Source: Chrysophaeum taylorii (Eukaryota; Sar; Pelagophyceae; Pelagomonadales; Pelagomonadaceae). Taken from it: a stretch of DNA of 64,000 nt. The stretch covers positions 1 through 64,000 of the forward strand of contig JAQMWT010000249.1 in NCBI GenBank assembly GCA_029834535.1, given 5' to 3'. Both the position numbers and the translations under genes were made by a program. Positions within the stretch are counted from its first letter, which is position 1. Every line of letters begins with the position of its first letter. The notes under the pieces were generated by a model. It was given only the letters and a program-made list of their open reading frames with translations. It did not search any database and was not told the origin of the DNA. Shown here piece after piece: positions 37,523 to 45,672 of the stretch.

Positions 37523-39345
37523 TCAGCACGTGCCCGTTGTCTTTGTCCAGACGTGCAACCCATCGTAGCTGCAACCAGTGCCTTTGGTCTGGCCGTCGTA
37601 TACCTGGGTGCTGGTGCATAGGCCCCAGCCGCTGCCTTTCGCCGCACAGCGCTGCTTGGCCTCCGAGAAACTTACGAGTTCGCAGGGCGCGTCGCACTCG
37701 CTGGAGCCTTCATCACCATTACAGCAGCGGACACCCGCGACCGCATCGTCCTCGTGCGCATAGAGAATGTCGGGGTCATCCTCGTCCAAGAAGATGCCGT
37801 CTGGACACAACTCGTTGTTCTCGCCGTTGGGATTGCCATCGACGATCGCTCGACACGACTCGGGCGTCGGTCCAGATCCTGGTGGCGGGCATGAGCCCGT
37901 GGTCTTTGTCCAGACGTGCAACCCATCGTAGCTACACCCGGTGCCTTTGGTCTGGCCGCTGTAGACTTGATCGCTGGTGCAGAGGTCCCATCCGGCACCT
38001 TTCGCGACGCATCGCTGCTCGGCCTCCGCAAAGCTCACGAGCTCGCAGGAAGTGTCGCACTCGCTGGAACCTTGATCGCCGTTGCAGCAGCGAACGCCCG
38101 CGACCACGTCGTCTTCGGCTGCGTACAGAATGTCGGGCTCATCCTCGTCCAAATATAAAGCGCTTGGGCACAGGTCATTGTTCTCGCCGTTTGCGTTGCC
38201 GTCGACGATCGCGCGGCACGACGCGGGGCTCGGCGCGGGGGTCCAAGTGCAGGTACCGAAAGTCTTCGTCCAGACGTGCACCCCATCGTAGTTGCACCCG
38301 GTGGCTTTGGTCTGGCCGTCGTACACTTGGTCGCTGGTGCAGAGGTCCCAGCCATTGCCTTTCGCGACGCATCGCTGTTTGGCTTCCGCGAAGCTCACGA
38401 GCTCGCAGGAAGTGTCGCATTCGCTGGAACCTTGGTCGCCGTTGCAGCAGCGAACGCCCGCGACCACGTCGTCTTCGGCTGCATATAGAATGTCGGGATC
38501 ATCATTGTCCGAAAAGACAGAGTTTGGGCACCTGCCGTCCTTCTCGTTGTTGGGGTCTCCATCCACGATCGCGCGGCACGACACGGAGCTCGGCGTGGGC
38601 TTGGGCGACGGTCGAGATTGAGACGAAGCACACGTGCCCAAAGTCTTCGTCCAGACGTGCACCCCATCGTAGTTGCACCCGGTGGCTTTGGTCTGGCCGT
38701 CGTACACTTGGTCGCTTGTGCAGAGGTCCCAGCCATTGCCTTTCGCGACGCATCGCTGCTTGGCTTCCGCAAAGCTCACGAGCTCGCAGGAAGTGTCGCA
38801 TTCGCTGGAACCTTGATCGCCGTTGCAGCAGCGAACGCCCGCGACCACGTCGTCTTCGGCTGCATATAGAATGTCGGGATCATCATTGTCCGAAAAGACA
38901 GAGTTTGGGCACCTGCCGTCCTTCTCGTTGTTGGGGTCTCCATCCACGATCGCGCGGCACGACACGGAGCTCGGCGTGGGCTTGGGCGACGGTCGAGATT
39001 GAGACGAAGAACACGTGCCCAAAGTCTTCGTCCAGACGTGCACCCCATCGTAGTTGCACCCGGTGGCTTTGGTCTGGCCGTCGTACACTTGGTCGCTGGT
39101 GCAGAGGTCCCAGCCATTGCCTTTCGCGACGCATCGCTGCTTGGCTTCCGCAAAGCTCACGAGCTCGCAGGAAGTGTCGCATTCGCTGGAACCTAGGTCG
39201 CCGTTGCAGCAGCGAACGCCCGCGACCACGTCGTCTTCGGCTGCATATAGAATGTCGGGATCATCATTGTCCGAAAAGACAGAGTTTGGGCACCTGCCGT
39301 CCTTCTCGTTGTTGGGGTCTCCATCCACGATCGCGCGGCACGACT
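37523..39345 (-). repeat. Coding tandem repeats of 381 bp (Cys-rich domain, 5 copies)
   Basis: The phrase CCAGACGTGC recurs at 38270, 38651 and 39032, exactly 381 bp apart. The two copies closest to the beta-helix and the middle copy are almost identical in DNA; the two C-terminal copies are more diverged. This implies recent tandem duplication or gene conversion at one side of the array. Confidence 0.92.
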
Positions 39346-42300
39346 GACCATCGTCGACTGGATTGAACGCCGGCGCCAACGAGGGCTCGGTCGGTGCCGG
39401 CGGCAGGGGGAGCTTGTTGACGCCAGAATCGCCGTCCCACATAAACCCCGGGATATTGACAGGCATCTTACCGCCGTTGCAATATTTGCCGCTCTTGGGG
39501 CAGTCTGCCTTGATGGTGACGGTGGGATTGTCGAATCGATAGGGGATGCCCCAGTCGCGGCTGCGTACACGGCGCAGGTAGTCGTTTGTAAAGAGCGCCA
39601 CACGGGTCTCGTCATCCCACTGATTGGTAGGAGCGAGCTGGTTCTTGCGGCGCTGGATTATGCGAACGAATAGCGTGTCACCGTCGACGTAATACTGGGG
39701 CTTGCGCTGCGCGAGCGCCTCGAGCGAGGTCGCGCGTTCGTACTGATAGGTGCAAAGCCAGTCCCTCTTGCAGCCGCCGTTGGCGTTCATCGTGATGTCG
39801 AAGCTGGTACCCGCAGGGTATGTAATTGCGACTACGAGGACGGCGTCGTGGTGCACCTGGAGCTTGCTTAGCGCGAGCTCGACCGGGGCACCGTTGTCGA
39901 GCGCGAGGTACCATACGTAGCCAAGGTCCGAGTCGACGCCTGGCACGGGGCCGACGATCTCGGCTTGTTTCGTGACCGGGCGGCCGTTTAGTTCGAGATT
40001 CGTGTCACCAGACTTGGCGACATAGCCGATTGTCGGGCAGTTCCCTTGCTTGGGGCACGCGCCGTTGTCGCCCCAGTCAATCTCGAGGTGCGCGAGCCAT
40101 TGGTTGTTGGCCTGGCAACACCACATATCACTGTTCTGACCGAGAAGGACGCACTGGTCGTACAGCTTGAACCAATCGCCGACTTGGAAATTGCTGCCGA
40201 TGATCGATTGGCCCCAACTCGTGCCACAAACGCCGCCCGTCGCGTCGATCCACGCGACCTTGCGGCCCGAGATCCACGCGTCGTCGCGGTTGCCAAAGTT
40301 GTGCACGTAGGTCTCGAGGTTTTCTGTCGAATCAAACGTAAAGTCGGCGGTCAAAGCCTGCCACTCTGGCGTGTGGGTGTTGCCGACGTTGAGAGATCGA
40401 AACAACGAAGACGACTGGCATTCGTTTTCGCACTGCGGCCACGTCGAGGGATCGCACTTGCGAACGTCGACTCCAGCGAGCGCTGTGTTCATCGAGGCAT
40501 CGTACCACGTGAAAGCATAGCCTCGCTTTTGCCATGGATGTCTGTCGAAGCTCGTGCACTCGCTCCCCTCCAACAAGCCGCCCTCGCTCGGCACGAACGT
40601 TTTTACCTTGGACGTGAGATCGCAGGACGGCGGGTAGGCGGGAAAGTTGTCGGTGCGGCACGTCACGACCATATTCTCGACCGTATTGTCACCAAAGAGC
40701 TCGACCGTTGGCCCAACGAGGATATCGTGAATCTCGACGTAGCGAAGGCGCGCGCGTTCTCCCCACGTCACGATGCCAGCGCGCATCATCGCCGCCTTGA
40801 AGTTCGTAATCTCGATGTAAGCCATGCATCCCATCGGCCATTCGCCCGTGCAGCCACTCTCGGGGGTCTGGGGACAGCCGTTGGTGTTTTTTTCGCACGG
40901 ACTGAGCTTGGCTTCGCGACCGGGAAAGTATTCCCTCACCGAATTCGTCGTTTCCCTGAGGACGCCGCCCAAGTAGAGACATGCCGCGTGGCCCCACCAA
41001 TATCCCGACGACCGGCAGGAGTTGCCGTCGAACTCGTACGTATACGTCGCGAGCGGGATGATGTCGGACTTGTAGGGACCGTCGTGGCCGTGAACGCCGA
41101 GCGCCTGCTCGAACACGGGAAAGTGGAACCCCGCAAAGCCGCCGACGGCAGCGTTTCCGCGGACGTAATTCTTGCGGTTCGAAATGTAGAAGCCGCTCGC
41201 CACCGAGTCTGCCGGATTCGACCGCGTGTCCGACGTCCGTTCGACCTCGAGGTTCTGGTCCGTGCCTCCCGCGCCGGGTGGCAGGCCGATGACGTGGACG
41301 TGCGCCGCCAAATTGTACTCGATCACGTTGTCCTCCTCGACGCCGTCCTCGAGGTAGAAGCAGTGGCCGATCACGTCAAACGCAACGTTGCGCGAGGCCC
41401 GAACCTTGTTCGCGCCGTGCAACGTGATGCACTTGAAGAACGACCTCGCGATTGACGAGTCGCGGACGTACGAGTCGGGCGCGTCGCCGGTGAGGTGCCA
41501 GTGAAGCGGATAGCGGCCTTCAAAGTTGGTTTGGCCCATCCGAAAAAACTCGGTGCCCGAGATCCTACCGATCGCGCCCGCGTTGCGGATGATGACGTGC
41601 CCGCCGAACCCCGTGTTGTGGTTTTCGCACGGGAACGACGCGTAGTCGGAATTCGCGCAGCTCGAGGGAGTCGCGTCGGTGGGTTCGGACGCGTCGTCGC
41701 CCTGGATCTTGATGCGACGCGACAGGAGCCCGACCTCTGCTTGATACTCCTCGCTGGCCCAGTGGTCGTACTTGAGTGCGGTCGTGAGGTAGACCGCCGT
41801 CGCGCCAGGCGCGAGGTGCGAAGCGCTCCGGACTTTATCGATCGTCGACACCTCGTTCTGGTGCCAGTCGCGGGCGTCGCGCAGCTGCGAGGTCGTGACG
41901 ACCACGCGCATCCCCGCCTCCCAGTTCACCTCGTCTTGAATCAGAAGCATCTTGTCGCCCTCGTGCGCGGTCGTCGCGAGTCGCGACCACGCGTGGTAGA
42001 ACTCGGCTCCGTGGATTTCGAGGACGCCGCCGTCGACGTCGATGCCCTTCATCCACTCGGCCTGGGTCGTGCTGATGTCCGGCGGGCGACTCCCGTGCAG
42101 TGTTATCGTGATGGACGACCGCATGCGGCACGACTCGCTGCCGACGCGCAGCGCGCCCTCGACGGAGATGCCTTTCGCGTTCAGCTCGATGTCCTCGTCG
42201 GCGAATATCAGCTCGCTCGACGCGGGGATCGTGATCTTGCCGAGAACCACACCCTCGGGGATCGAGCACGACGTGAGGAGCACCTTTGTGTTTTCCGGCA

Positions 42301-42589
42301 ACGTGACGGCGGCGTTGTTGCTCGCGTCAGCGACTGCTTCGAAGTCCGTCAGCCCGGGAGCGTCGTGCGGGCAGCTCGTCGCTTGACCGTCGAAGTATTG
42401 GTTTCCGGGGTGCCCGAGGTCGACGACGATCGAGTTTTTCTCGCGCGCGATGACGGTCTGCCCTCGCGGGCTCGCGATGCTGCTGTCTTGTGGTGGGGAC
42501 GCCGGATATGCCGGCGGCGGGTTGCCGTTGGTGCACGCAGCCAGGCCTTGTGCGGCGACCACGAAGCTGATGATAATGTGTCGCATCAT
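37523..42589 (-). CDS. Giant secreted G8/CEMIP-like protein with five C-terminal Cys-rich repeats
   Basis: A 1688-residue protein from the first of two ATGs at 42589; the frame upstream has only GTG. A signal peptide (about 1-20) is followed by a G8 domain (about 60-190: VTLPENTKVLLTSCSIPEGV, SSELIFADEDIELNAKG). A long parallel beta-helix follows, with GGHVIIRNAG and GRYPLHWHL near residue 361, as in CEMIP/TMEM2 and PKHD1L1. Further beta-rich domains extend to about 1080. The last 600 residues are five copies of a Cys-rich domain (RCCNGD, CELVSFAEAKQRC, LCTSDQVYDGQT, GCNYDG, VHVWTKT). CEMIP-type proteins bind or degrade hyaluronan in animals; here a cell-surface or wall polysaccharide is inferred. 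Confidence 0.88.
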   Translation of the reverse strand: MMRHIIISFVVAAQGLAACTNGNPPPAYPASPPQDSSIASPRGQTVIAREKNSIVVDLGHPGNQYFDGQATSCPHDAPGLTDFEAVADASNNAAVTLPENTKVLLTSCSIPEGVVLGKITIPASSELIFADEDIELNAKGISVEGALRVGSESCRMRSSITITLHGSRPPDISTTQAEWMKGIDVDGGVLEIHGAEFYHAWSRLATTAHEGDKMLLIQDEVNWEAGMRVVVTTSQLRDARDWHQNEVSTIDKVRSASHLAPGATAVYLTTALKYDHWASEEYQAEVGLLSRRIKIQGDDASEPTDATPSSCANSDYASFPCENHNTGFGGHVIIRNAGAIGRISGTEFFRMGQTNFEGRYPLHWHLTGDAPDSYVRDSSIARSFFKCITLHGANKVRASRNVAFDVIGHCFYLEDGVEEDNVIEYNLAAHVHVIGLPPGAGGTDQNLEVERTSDTRSNPADSVASGFYISNRKNYVRGNAAVGGFAGFHFPVFEQALGVHGHDGPYKSDIIPLATYTYEFDGNSCRSSGYWWGHAACLYLGGVLRETTNSVREYFPGREAKLSPCEKNTNGCPQTPESGCTGEWPMGCMAYIEITNFKAAMMRAGIVTWGERARLRYVEIHDILVGPTVELFGDNTVENMVVTCRTDNFPAYPPSCDLTSKVKTFVPSEGGLLEGSECTSFDRHPWQKRGYAFTWYDASMNTALAGVDVRKCDPSTWPQCENECQSSSLFRSLNVGNTHTPEWQALTADFTFDSTENLETYVHNFGNRDDAWISGRKVAWIDATGGVCGTSWGQSIIGSNFQVGDWFKLYDQCVLLGQNSDMWCCQANNQWLAHLEIDWGDNGACPKQGNCPTIGYVAKSGDTNLELNGRPVTKQAEIVGPVPGVDSDLGYVWYLALDNGAPVELALSKLQVHHDAVLVVAITYPAGTSFDITMNANGGCKRDWLCTYQYERATSLEALAQRKPQYYVDGDTLFVRIIQRRKNQLAPTNQWDDETRVALFTNDYLRRVRSRDWGIPYRFDNPTVTIKADCPKSGKYCNGGKMPVNIPGFMWDGDSGVNKLPLPPAPTEPSLAPAFNPVDDGQSCRAIVDGDPNNEKDGRCPNSVFSDNDDPDILYAAEDDVVAGVRCCNGDLGSSECDTSCELVSFAEAKQRCVAKGNGWDLCTSDQVYDGQTKATGCNYDGVHVWTKTLGTCSSSQSRPSPKPTPSSVSCRAIVDGDPNNEKDGRCPNSVFSDNDDPDILYAAEDDVVAGVRCCNGDQGSSECDTSCELVSFAEAKQRCVAKGNGWDLCTSDQVYDGQTKATGCNYDGVHVWTKTLGTCASSQSRPSPKPTPSSVSCRAIVDGDPNNEKDGRCPNSVFSDNDDPDILYAAEDDVVAGVRCCNGDQGSSECDTSCELVSFAEAKQRCVAKGNGWDLCTSDQVYDGQTKATGCNYDGVHVWTKTFGTCTWTPAPSPASCRAIVDGNANGENNDLCPSALYLDEDEPDILYAAEDDVVAGVRCCNGDQGSSECDTSCELVSFAEAEQRCVAKGAGWDLCTSDQVYSGQTKGTGCSYDGLHVWTKTTGSCPPPGSGPTPESCRAIVDGNPNGENNELCPDGIFLDEDDPDILYAHEDDAVAGVRCCNGDEGSSECDAPCELVSFSEAKQRCAAKGSGWGLCTSTQVYDGQTKGTGCSYDGLHVWTKTTGTC

Positions 42590-43098
42590 CGTCGTTTGTT
42601 TGGCGCCTGGTCCTCTCTCGCGTGCCTGCCTGCCTTGTTGCCTGCTGCCTTGTTCGGACTCGCAGAAGGCCTTCGGTGCCGCGAAGATAATTCTTTCCAA
42701 CAACAACAAAAGAGCTTTTTTAAGTCTGACCACTCCAGTTCAACAATCCATACACAACACATTCCAGGAAGAAGTGCCGAAGAGGTGTGGATCTTCGGTA
42801 TGTGTTGCAGCGAGGGCGGTTTTGTCCGTTCCTTGAAGATACCCGGAACCACCCCGCTATCTCGAGCGTTGTTAGCCCATAACATTATTATTAATTTATC
42901 ACACACGAGGGGGCGGGCATCAAAAAGATCATCATCTTTTTTTTATCCGAGAAGAAGAAGAAGAATAGGTGTCAAGGGGTCGACGAGGTGGTGCCAAGCA
43001 CGAGAGCACAATACCAAACTCATCATAAGGCGCAGCGCAACAACGACTAACTACCCGGTGTAAATATGTGTTTGATGATGACCAGCCAGGATAATCCA
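42590..43098. other. Intergenic, no gene seen
   Basis: It holds the upstream region of the G8 gene and the downstream region of the ABC1 kinase gene. There is a direct repeat of CCTGCCTGCCTTGTTGCCTGC type near 42625-42655 (shown as CCTGCCTGCC and TTGTTGCCTGC) and a GAAGAA tract near 42952-42965. Confidence 0.35.
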
Positions 43099-45498
43099 TT
43101 ACCTCGGATTGGTATTGGTGGGATCGGCGGCGGCGGCGGCGGCGTCGTCGGGGCGCTTGAGGAGGCGGTCGGCCGTCTGCGCGGCGAGCTGTTGGGAGAA
43201 ACGGCGCGCCGAGTCGAGGGCCCCGGCGCGGTATTCCCAGAGAATGTGGAAAATTTCGCGGAGAGCCCGTCCCTGGGCCTCGGGCGAGAGGTTTGATAGG
43301 TCATCGACGGCGTCGGCGAGTTGCGGGGAGGCCTTGCGGCGAATGCGCGCGAAGGCGGCGAGGGCGAGGTGGTCGTCGCGGTCGGGTTGGACTAGGGGAC
43401 CGCGGGCGAGGGGTTCGAGGAGGCGGAAGGGGTCTAGGAAGTTCGCGATCGCGAGGGAGACGGGGAGGTCGCGGATCTGGGAGGCCGCCGAGCGCGCCGT
43501 CGCGCCGGCGAGCTTGGCGAGCTCGCGCTCGACGATAATCTGGGTGGGCGAGGGTCCATCTCGTAGCAGGAGATCGGCGACGCGCCTGGCGGTCTGGACG
43601 GCACCGCCGGGATCGTCGTCGGGGGTAGCGGACTGGGCGAAGGAACCGAGGCCATCGAGGAGGTACTCGACGCGCTTCGCGTCGACGCGAGCCTCGTCCC
43701 TACTACCGTAGATAAAGGTCTCGAGGGCCTTGGCGACGCGAGGGGACGGGTCGCTGACGAGGCGCTGAGATATGTAGGGTAGGCACTCGCCGACGATCGC
43801 AAAGTCGGGGTCGTTGCGAAGGCCGATGCCCTCCAAAACCGAAAAGGCGCGGGCGATGTAGGCAAAGTAGGGCGGGAGTTGGAAGAGGTTACCCTGGCGG
43901 TCGGCGAGTCCGCGGAGCGAGTCCAGTACGGCCGGAACGTCGATCTTGTTCGCGCCGCCGCCGGCGGCAAACTGCGTGTAGACGTTGGAGAGGACCTCGA
44001 CGGCGTCCGAGGACTCGATCGCGTCTTCGTATCCGGCAGGTACGAACCCCAGAGCGACGAGATCGGCAGGCACGGAGGCGTAATCCTTGGCGACGAGGTG
44101 AGCGATGTGTTCTATGTACGCCACCCGAAGGCCCGCGTCGAGGGAAGTCACGAGCCCCCAGTCCAAAATAGCGAGGCGGTTCGTGTCGTCCTCGACCAAC
44201 AAGTTCCCGGGGTGGGGATCGGCGTGGAGCAGCCCTGTCTCCAGCATCATCGTGAGGTACGCGTTCATCGCCACCGAGCAGAGAGCCGAGATCTTACGGT
44301 CGTGGTTGTCGTCGGCGTCTAGGCGTTTTCCCTGGACCCACTCGGTCGTCAGAACGCGGCGCGAGGAGCAGGGGGCGATGGCGGCGGGGGCGAACACGAC
44401 CCCCGCGAGGGGCGTCGCCGCGATCGACTGCGAAAAACGCGCCGCGTTGTCGGCTTCTTTGCCGTAGTCGAGTTCGTCGACGAATCGCTCGCCCCAAGCG
44501 TCGACGATGCCCGGGAGGTCCGTGTTCAGTCGAAAGAGCGCCTTCACGACCGGGGTCGTCACGCGCAGCAAGTGGAGATCCAGCGCGATCGTCTCGACCA
44601 CGTCTGGCCGCTGAACCTTGACGGCGACGGCGAACGGAAACGCGATTCCGTCGTCGTCGTCGTTTGGCGGAGGAAAGGGACGGAAGACCTCGGCGCGGAC
44701 GGCTGTTTTGTAGACCTGGCCGAGCGAGGCCGAGGCGATGGGTTCCGCGGGAAAGTCGACAAACACGTCCTCGAGTTTGCGGAGCCCGAGCTCGCCGACT
44801 ATCAAACTCTTCGCCACCCAAGTGTCGAAAGGCGGACACTTGTCTTGGAGGGTGGCTAGGGCGTCGCAGTACTCGGGGCTCAGGAGATCCGACCGGATGC
44901 TGAGGGCCTGGCCAACCTTGATGAACGTCGGCCCCAGACCCGCCAGCGTCTCCACCAGGACCTCGGCCTGCTCGGCGCGCCGCGCTTTCTCGTTCCTTTC
45001 CGCGCCGTCCGTCAACACTTTGAGCCCAAACTTTGACAACGGGACGGCGATCTGCGCGGCGCGGCGCAACGACTGCAACGGCCGTCGATCGAAGAACCGC
45101 GCGGCAGCGAACCGGTCGTACCGGTCCTCGGGATACGGCGACTCGACCGCGTCTTCGTTTCGCGCTTCTAAATCGCCTACGAGCCACAACCCCGCGGCCA
45201 CCATAGCCCCCGCCGTCGCGACGGCGAGGCCCAACGGCATCAGATTCCCCTCGAACGATACTTTCACCAAGTCCGGCACCTGCTCGCTCGCCACCTGCTG
45301 CGCGTGCGACACCGACGCCGGCACGCCCAAGCGAACCCGGTCCCAGAGCGTTTCCTCCCGAAACGGCGCGAGGATGGCGCTGAGGTCGTCGGCGGCGGCC
45401 GTCACCATTTTCGTCGTGTGGGGCTTCGTCGTCGTCTTCGAAGGCCCGGCCACGAACGCCTGCGCGATCGACGCGAGTAGCAGCAGCGGGATCGTCAT
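43099..45498 (-). CDS. ABC1/ADCK (UbiB-like) atypical kinase, plastid-targeted
   Basis: A 799-residue protein from the ATG at 45498. The start MTIPLLLLASIAQAFVAGPS is a signal peptide with an Ala-Phe plastid motif. A hydrophobic segment (LGLAVATAGAMVAAGLWLV) lies near residue 95. The ABC1 core has the family-specific KxGQ motif in GPTFIKVGQALSIRSD near 190, the Ala-rich loop ASASLGQVYK near 255, the Lys strand VAVKVQRP near 285, the catalytic HADPHPGNLL near 428 and the metal-binding LDWG near 445. A long helical C-terminus follows, as in plant plastid ABC1K proteins. These control prenylquinone metabolism and plastoglobule function. Confidence 0.92.
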   Translation of the reverse strand: MTIPLLLLASIAQAFVAGPSKTTTKPHTTKMVTAAADDLSAILAPFREETLWDRVRLGVPASVSHAQQVASEQVPDLVKVSFEGNLMPLGLAVATAGAMVAAGLWLVGDLEARNEDAVESPYPEDRYDRFAAARFFDRRPLQSLRRAAQIAVPLSKFGLKVLTDGAERNEKARRAEQAEVLVETLAGLGPTFIKVGQALSIRSDLLSPEYCDALATLQDKCPPFDTWVAKSLIVGELGLRKLEDVFVDFPAEPIASASLGQVYKTAVRAEVFRPFPPPNDDDDGIAFPFAVAVKVQRPDVVETIALDLHLLRVTTPVVKALFRLNTDLPGIVDAWGERFVDELDYGKEADNAARFSQSIAATPLAGVVFAPAAIAPCSSRRVLTTEWVQGKRLDADDNHDRKISALCSVAMNAYLTMMLETGLLHADPHPGNLLVEDDTNRLAILDWGLVTSLDAGLRVAYIEHIAHLVAKDYASVPADLVALGFVPAGYEDAIESSDAVEVLSNVYTQFAAGGGANKIDVPAVLDSLRGLADRQGNLFQLPPYFAYIARAFSVLEGIGLRNDPDFAIVGECLPYISQRLVSDPSPRVAKALETFIYGSRDEARVDAKRVEYLLDGLGSFAQSATPDDDPGGAVQTARRVADLLLRDGPSPTQIIVERELAKLAGATARSAASQIRDLPVSLAIANFLDPFRLLEPLARGPLVQPDRDDHLALAAFARIRRKASPQLADAVDDLSNLSPEAQGRALREIFHILWEYRAGALDSARRFSQQLAAQTADRLLKRPDDAAAAAADPTNTNPR

Positions 45499-45565
45499 CG
45501 TCGTCAGTTGTTGTGCGGCTGACGTGGTGGGTGTGGTGGTTCGGGGGGGGGATCGACGACGACGA

Positions 45566-45596
<31 letters not shown>

Positions 45597-45672
45597 CGTA
45601 AGAAAACACTAACCCTCATTCAACTTCAACGAGCGTTTTTTGAAGATTGCAAGAAGAAGACCAGTGGTTGCG
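45499..45672. promoter_or_regulatory. Divergent promoter, ABC1 kinase / dynamin-like
   Basis: The 174 bp between two head-to-head start codons. It contains a (CT)n tract at about 45566-45589. The longer frames that run through it start only at GTG or TTG and are not used here. Confidence 0.5.

Noticed and set aside
37523-39345. CRISPR-like or satellite array
   Set aside because: The repeats are 381 bp, coding and contiguous with a large secreted-protein gene; there are no spacers, and the genome is eukaryotic.
37450-39366. 638-codon open frame on the plus strand
   Set aside because: It is the antisense of the five Cys-rich repeats; the product is an artificial repeat of Arg, Ser and Cys, and the minus strand has a signal peptide, domains and conserved Cys spacing.
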